Positions 24,465 through 28,051 of a stretch of 28,051 bases of DNA are shown in pieces. Source of the stretch: CAYLZO01 sp964387775. GTDB taxonomy: Bacteria > Chloroflexota > Anaerolineae > JAAYZQ01. The stretch spans positions 1-28,051 of the forward strand of contig CAYLZO010000040.1 in the NCBI GenBank assembly GCA_964387775.1, read 5' to 3'. Below the pieces are notes generated by a model. The model was not told the origin of the DNA, did not search any database, and saw only the letters and a program-made list of their open reading frames with translations. The translations under genes and the position numbers were made by a program. Each line of letters begins with the position of its first letter. The stretch's first letter is position 1.

Positions 24465-25109
24465 ATGGGACAAAAGAACTGCCTGAGCCGAGTCTCCGGA
24501 CGGCAGCGTCCGGTCTCGGAGAATGCCTGCCGCTACCTGTTGTTCAACAAGCCGTACGGGGTGCTTTCCACGTTCACCGACCCCCATGGGCGGCCCACCC
24601 TGGCCGATTACGTGGACGTGCCCGACGTTTATGCCGCCGGCCGCCTCGACCTCGACAGCGAGGGGCTGCTGCTGCTGACCGACGACGCCTGGCTGGCCCA
24701 TCGCTTGACCCACCCGCGTTACAGACACCCCAAGATCTATCTCGCTCAGGTGGAGCGGGTACCCGATGTCCGGGCGATGGCTGCGCTGCGATCCGGGGTC
24801 CTCGTCCAGGGGCGCCGCACGGCTCCGGCCCAGGTCACGCTCTTGTCCGAACCGCCGGAGCTGCCCCCGCGCCCGGTGCCCATCCGCCAGCGCAAGACCG
24901 TGTCCACGGCCTGGCTGCGCCTGGTTTTGACCGAGGGTCGCAAGCGGCAGGTGCGGCATATGACCGCCGCCGTGGGCCATCCGACGCTGCGGCTGGTACG
25001 CGTCGGCATTGGGCCGCTGGTCTTGCGGGACTTGGAACCGGGGGAGTGGCGGGACCTGACCCTGGGAGAACTTGACGCCCTGCGGGCGATGCTGGCCGGG
25101 GCTCAGTAG
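24465..25109 (+). CDS. RsuA/RluE-family rRNA pseudouridine synthase
   Basis: 214 residues. Converts a uridine of rRNA to pseudouridine. The catalytic motif G59-R60-L-D62-L-D-S-E-G-L-L-L-L-T-D is intact, preceded by the typical L-L-F-N-K-P-Y-G-V-L-S-T-F start. K-x-Y-L-A-Q-V and the E-G-R-K-R-Q-V-R-H-M segment follow. There is no N-terminal S4 domain, so it fits RluE-type enzymes (23S rRNA U2457 in E. coli) better than RsuA or RluB; the exact site is not determined. The first 20 residues are poorly conserved and a later start is possible. The gene ends 7 nt inside the convergent GH99-like gene. Confidence 0.92.
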   Translation: MGQKNCLSRVSGRQRPVSENACRYLLFNKPYGVLSTFTDPHGRPTLADYVDVPDVYAAGRLDLDSEGLLLLTDDAWLAHRLTHPRYRHPKIYLAQVERVPDVRAMAALRSGVLVQGRRTAPAQVTLLSEPPELPPRPVPIRQRKTVSTAWLRLVLTEGRKRQVRHMTAAVGHPTLRLVRVGIGPLVLRDLEPGEWRDLTLGELDALRAMLAGAQ

Positions 25110-26338
25110 ATCAAGGACACCTCGTTGGCGGTCACATCCGTGTTGCACTGGATCGTCCAGTACCGTCCCGCGCCATCCTGCCAGTCTTGGCGGCCAGGCC
25201 AGGGGGCCAGCAGGTAGCCGCAGCCCACGCCCGGTCGGTCGGGCAGGGGCAGCACCTGGCCGTCGAGGAGGTAGGGCGGGGGTGTTGGCGTCGGCTTGGG
25301 CGGGATGGGCGTCGGCTTGGGCGGGACCGGCGTGGGTGTTGCCGGCGGCGGGAGCTGAACCTGGGCGCCCAGGTCTGCGCCCTTGAACTTGGCCGACCAC
25401 TCCCGCGTCAAGTCCAGGTAGAGGCTCCCGTAGGCCCGGCTCGGCTCGATGTAGGTCCCCTCGGGCCACTCGTTGAAGGAATTGACGATCACCCACGCGG
25501 GCTCGCTGGCGATGGCCGCCTGCCAGCATTGCCGGTAGTAGTTGCCGCCGTCACGCGAGCGGGCAAAGCCGCTGCCCGGCCGGACCTTGCGGTCGTCGTA
25601 GCCGGGCATGACGGTCGCCACCCACAGCTTGGCCGTGCCGTGCTGGCGGTTGTACTTGGCCACGCGCTTGGCCCACTTGGGCAGAGTCTGCGACGGCGGG
25701 ACGTTGTTGCGCCAGGTGACGCTGTAGAGGTGGTGGCCGTCGAACACCGACAGATACTTGACCTCGGTGCCCTCGGCGATCCACAGCGCCTTGCGCTCGG
25801 GGTCGGCCTGGTTGCGGATGTTGCGCCAGGCGTCCACCGAGAGGCGCGAGACGTTGTAGAAAAAGACGACGGGGCGTCCCTGGTAGCGCAGGTAGGCCGG
25901 ATGGGCGGCGTGGACGGTGTGCAGGTGGCGCAGGTGCTCGGCGTAGCTGGCCGGGCCGTGCATCACGGGCGAGTTGATGTCAAAATCCACCGACACGCGA
26001 AACCCCTTTTCGGCGGCGACGTCCAGCAGAGCTTTCAGGTTCTTCTCGGTGCGATTCTTTTTCCCCCACCAGTTCAGGACAAAGGCGTCGATGCCGGCGT
26101 TTTTCGCCTGGTCCACCTGGCGGGCCATCACCGCCCGGTTGTCCGAGTTGTAGGGGGTCTGCGGCACGTCGGGCACCTTGCCCGAGTTCCACGTCTTGTT
26201 ATCGTACCAGGGATAGTAGAAGGCGAGGACCAGGCGCTCGTCACCCGCCTGGGCAGGGGGCGTACCCCGCAGGATCGCGGCGAAGGCTGCGGCAGCGATG
26301 ATGGTGATTGACAGGGATGTCTTTAGGCGCGACGGCAC
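25103..26338 (-). CDS. Secreted GH99-like protein with Pro/Thr linker
   Basis: 411 residues. Signal peptide about 1-31 (hydrophobic stretch, cut after A-Q-A). Catalytic-type domain about 35-320 begins F-Y-Y-P-W-Y and includes D-A-F-V-L-N-W-W-G and N-S-F-N-E-W-P-E-G-T-Y-I-E-P-S, where E290 and E298 are candidate active-site acids, as in GH99-like/WbsX-type glycosidases acting on mannose-containing glycans. A proline- and threonine-rich linker with repeated K-P-T-P words (about 330-356) joins a short C-terminal module with two cysteines. Start GTG with AGAGGA upstream. It could trim surface glycans or degrade external ones. The class is fairly sure; the substrate is not. Confidence 0.85.
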   Translation of the reverse strand: MPSRLKTSLSITIIAAAAFAAILRGTPPAQAGDERLVLAFYYPWYDNKTWNSGKVPDVPQTPYNSDNRAVMARQVDQAKNAGIDAFVLNWWGKKNRTEKNLKALLDVAAEKGFRVSVDFDINSPVMHGPASYAEHLRHLHTVHAAHPAYLRYQGRPVVFFYNVSRLSVDAWRNIRNQADPERKALWIAEGTEVKYLSVFDGHHLYSVTWRNNVPPSQTLPKWAKRVAKYNRQHGTAKLWVATVMPGYDDRKVRPGSGFARSRDGGNYYRQCWQAAIASEPAWVIVNSFNEWPEGTYIEPSRAYGSLYLDLTREWSAKFKGADLGAQVQLPPPATPTPVPPKPTPIPPKPTPTPPPYLLDGQVLPLPDRPGVGCGYLLAPWPGRQDWQDGAGRYWTIQCNTDVTANEVSLIY

Positions 26339-26370
26339 GTCAGAAATCCTCTCTCCTCAAGATTGCCCGC

Positions 26371-26399
26371 ATTATACCCCGAAGTCCCGCCGCTGGCAA
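26371..26399 (-). promoter_or_regulatory. Promoter of GH99-like gene
   Basis: Minus strand TTGCCA (26394-26399), 17 bp, TATAAT (26371-26376). Start of transcription expected near 26364, a leader of about 26 nt. The heliorhodopsin-like remnant begins within about 35 bp of the -35 box. Confidence 0.65.
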
Positions 26400-26432
26400 G
26401 TGCGTCTGCGTGGGGGTCGTGATGGTCGTTAA

Positions 26433-26615
26433 TACCCCATTCCGACCATCTTTGTCTTTTTCAACATCTTTGCCCTGAACATGTTCCTCCAATACAAAAA
26501 GGTCGGGCCTTGGAGGGACTATCTGTTCGGCGAGCGGATGTACCTCGTGCTGAGTTTGCTGGCCAAGACGGCGCTGGCCTGGATGATCTTTGCCGGCACG
26601 TTGGCGCCGGTCTAG
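26433..26615 (+). pseudogene. Heliorhodopsin C-terminal remnant
   Basis: A 60-codon open stretch encodes the end of TM6 (F-V-F-F-N-I-F-A-L-N-M-F-L-Q-Y-K-K-V-G), a short loop (W-R-D-Y-L-F-G-E) and TM7 (M-Y-L-V-L-S-L-L-A-K-T-A-L-A-W). It ends in TAG at 26613-26615. The S-x3-K pattern, with the retinal-binding Lys at codon 26565-26567, and the Q-Y-K-K-x-G-x-W-x-D-Y-L-F-G-E loop match heliorhodopsins as I know them. About three quarters of a normal 250-residue protein is absent. There is no start codon or ribosome site, and an in-frame TAA lies at 26430-26432. A hydrophobic V-V-M-V-V run just upstream is in another frame, suggesting decay. It fills most of the 302-nt gap between the GH99-like and kinase genes. 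Confidence 0.65.
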
Positions 26616-26641
26616 ACTGAGAATCTGCGACCGAACCGAGT

Positions 26642-27916
26642 TCAGGGGGTGAGCTCCCACAGGCCAGACAGGGGCACGGTCAGCGAGATAGAGGTCCCTT
26701 CCCCTTTGGCAGAGTGGACGGCCAGCTCTCCGTCGATGGTCTCGGCCCGCTCCTGCATGTTGAGCATCCCCAGGCTGCCCCGCTGGTCGTAGTCGGCCTC
26801 CACGCGGGCGACGTCAAAGCCCTGCCCGTCGTCGCGTACCTCCACGCAGAGATCCCCATTCTGCGTTGCCAGGCTGATCCACACGTTTCGGGCCTGGGCG
26901 TGCTTGCGGACGTTGCCCACGGCTTCCTGGACGATGCCAAAGATGGCGCGCTCGGCCGGGGTCACCAGGCGGCCCGAGAACCCGCGCACTTGCAGGTGCA
27001 GGTCGAGATCGCGCACCTCTTCCTGGCGCCGGACGTACGATTCGAGGGCCGGAACCAGGCCTTGCGTTTCGAGGATCACAGGCCGCAGGTCAAAAAGCAG
27101 CGTGCGCAACTGGCGCAATGCCTTCTGGGCCAAAGGGATCAAGTTGTCCAGTTCGTCGAGCACCCTGTGGGGTTCGCGGTCGAGGAGTTTCTGGACGAAC
27201 TCGATGTTGACGATGATGGCGGCCAGCAGTTGGGCTGGCCCATCGTGAAGATCACGGGCCAGCCGGCGGCGGATCTCTTCCTCGACGGCGATGATCCGGT
27301 CACGCTCGCGCTTGAGCTCCTGGTACAGTCGGGCGTTCTCGATGGCCGCTGCCGATTGGGCGGTGAAAGAGACCATCAGATCCAGGTCGTCGTCGTCGAA
27401 ACGGGGGCCGTGGGCCTTGTTCAGCACCTGGATGGCGCCGATGACCTCGCCTCGGACGAGCATGGGTACGCAGATCATCGAGCGAACTCCGAACCCAAAG
27501 TCGTCCAGGACGTCCCCGTAGAACCGCTCGTCCTCTCGCACATCGGCGATAATGACGGGCTGGTTGTGGCTCAGGCACCAGCCGACGATGCCCCGGTCCC
27601 TGGGCAATCGCTGACCCCGCAGCGCTTCGCCGCCGCCGCCCTCTACGACGGCAAAGATCAAGTTGTCCCCGCTCGAATCGAGCAAAAAAAGGGTCCCGGC
27701 CGTGGCCTCGGCCGCTTGAATGGCCGAGCGCAGGATGCGCTTCAGGAGGCGGTCCACGTCCAGTTCGGATACCAGGTCGCGGGTAATGTGCTGCAACATG
27801 CGCAAACCGATGAGCCGCTGGCTGAGGGAGGCGTAGCCCTGGCGGAGCTGCTGGTTTTCCTGCCGCAGTTGCTCCAGCTCTCGCCGTAAATCTCTTCTTT
27901 TTAAATCGTTTCCCAT
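26642..27916 (-). CDS. GAF-domain sensor histidine kinase (HisKA_3 type)
   Basis: 424 residues, no membrane segment, so a cytoplasmic sensor. Order: N-terminal coiled coil (1-35), GAF domain (about 45-200, with F-G-V-R-S-M-I-C-V-P-M-L-V-R-G-E-V-I-G-A-I-Q), HisKA_3 dimerisation region with the phospho-acceptor H224 in R-D-L-H-D-G-P-A-Q-L, and HATPase_c (about 320-415) with N335, D362-D-G-Q-G-F and the G-S-L-G-M loop. This is the NarX/LiaS-like branch, which passes phosphate to NarL/LuxR-type regulators; no such regulator gene is in the window. The GAF ligand is unknown. Strong GGGAGGGGAGC ribosome site and its own promoter at 28012-28040. Confidence 0.92.
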   Translation of the reverse strand: MGNDLKRRDLRRELEQLRQENQQLRQGYASLSQRLIGLRMLQHITRDLVSELDVDRLLKRILRSAIQAAEATAGTLFLLDSSGDNLIFAVVEGGGGEALRGQRLPRDRGIVGWCLSHNQPVIIADVREDERFYGDVLDDFGFGVRSMICVPMLVRGEVIGAIQVLNKAHGPRFDDDDLDLMVSFTAQSAAAIENARLYQELKRERDRIIAVEEEIRRRLARDLHDGPAQLLAAIIVNIEFVQKLLDREPHRVLDELDNLIPLAQKALRQLRTLLFDLRPVILETQGLVPALESYVRRQEEVRDLDLHLQVRGFSGRLVTPAERAIFGIVQEAVGNVRKHAQARNVWISLATQNGDLCVEVRDDGQGFDVARVEADYDQRGSLGMLNMQERAETIDGELAVHSAKGEGTSISLTVPLSGLWELTP

Positions 27917-28011
27917 GCTCCCCTCCCGTCGTGGCAGTGGTTACACGATAATTGGCAGGATAGAGAGGATCTCTCCACGATCAACCCCCTCTAGCCATTG
28001 CCGATGGGTCA

Positions 28012-28040
28012 ATTATAGCATCAATTGGTGGTGAATGCAA
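28012..28040 (-). promoter_or_regulatory. Promoter of histidine kinase gene
   Basis: Minus strand TTGCAT (28035-28040), 17 bp, TATAAT (28012-28017). Start of transcription expected near 28005, giving a leader of about 90 nt before the ATG at 27916. Confidence 0.65.
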
Positions 28041-28051
28041 CGGATCATTTG

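Overview
The window reads as a contig (with one scaffold join) from a GC-rich bacterium, most likely an uncultured Chloroflexota (Anaerolineae/Caldilineae-like) genome. That placement is an inference. It rests on strongly GC-biased third positions, M28/spermidine-synthase-like/GT-C membrane proteins with repeated C-terminal modules, a PgsA-like plus PatA-like lipid operon, several kinds of short dispersed repeats (some inside genes) and a heliorhodopsin remnant. No rRNA, tRNA or CRISPR array was seen.

Layout. (1) 15-5103, minus strand: a DinB-like protein, a TfoX-N protein, an M28 peptidase with an ERMP1-like topology and a membrane-anchored spermidine-synthase-like protein. A 173-bp MITE-like element with 19-bp inverted ends and an 8-bp target duplication sits between the DinB-like and TfoX-N genes. 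(2) 5220-6860, plus strand: a double-GNAT protein read from an apparently leaderless transcript, then a TVP38/VTT membrane protein. (3) 6924-9551: a three-gene polar-lipid operon (CDP-alcohol phosphatidyltransferase, PatA/LpxL-like acyltransferase, NDP-sugar epimerase). (4) 9615-13649: a tightly packed run of VOC protein, PIG-L deacetylase, CPA2 antiporter with a TrkA-type domain, and a COG2521-like methyltransferase. (5) 13666-14346: an antitoxin/MazF module with its own promoter. (6) 14355-17911, minus strand: prfA and prmC, split by an AT-richer EcoRV-type restriction-modification pair. The methylase is intact. The endonuclease carries an in-frame TGA and lacks about 76 central residues. 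(7) 18039-23853, plus strand: two large GT-C-like membrane proteins that share a repeated C-terminal beta-rich module, plus a zinc-ribbon methyltransferase, probably for cell-surface glycan work. (8) 23861-25109: a DUF1232 protein and an RluE/RsuA-type pseudouridine synthase. (9) 25103-27916: a secreted GH99-like protein, a C-terminal relic of a heliorhodopsin gene, and a soluble GAF sensor histidine kinase.

Sigma70-type promoters (TTGNNN, 16-17 bp, TATAAT-like) are easy to see in front of most transcription units. Two of them place the expected start of transcription at the start codon. The most notable items are the decaying EcoRV-like system coupled into prfA-prmC, the MITE with its intact target duplication, the heliorhodopsin relic, and dispersed repeats that are translated inside a membrane protein gene.
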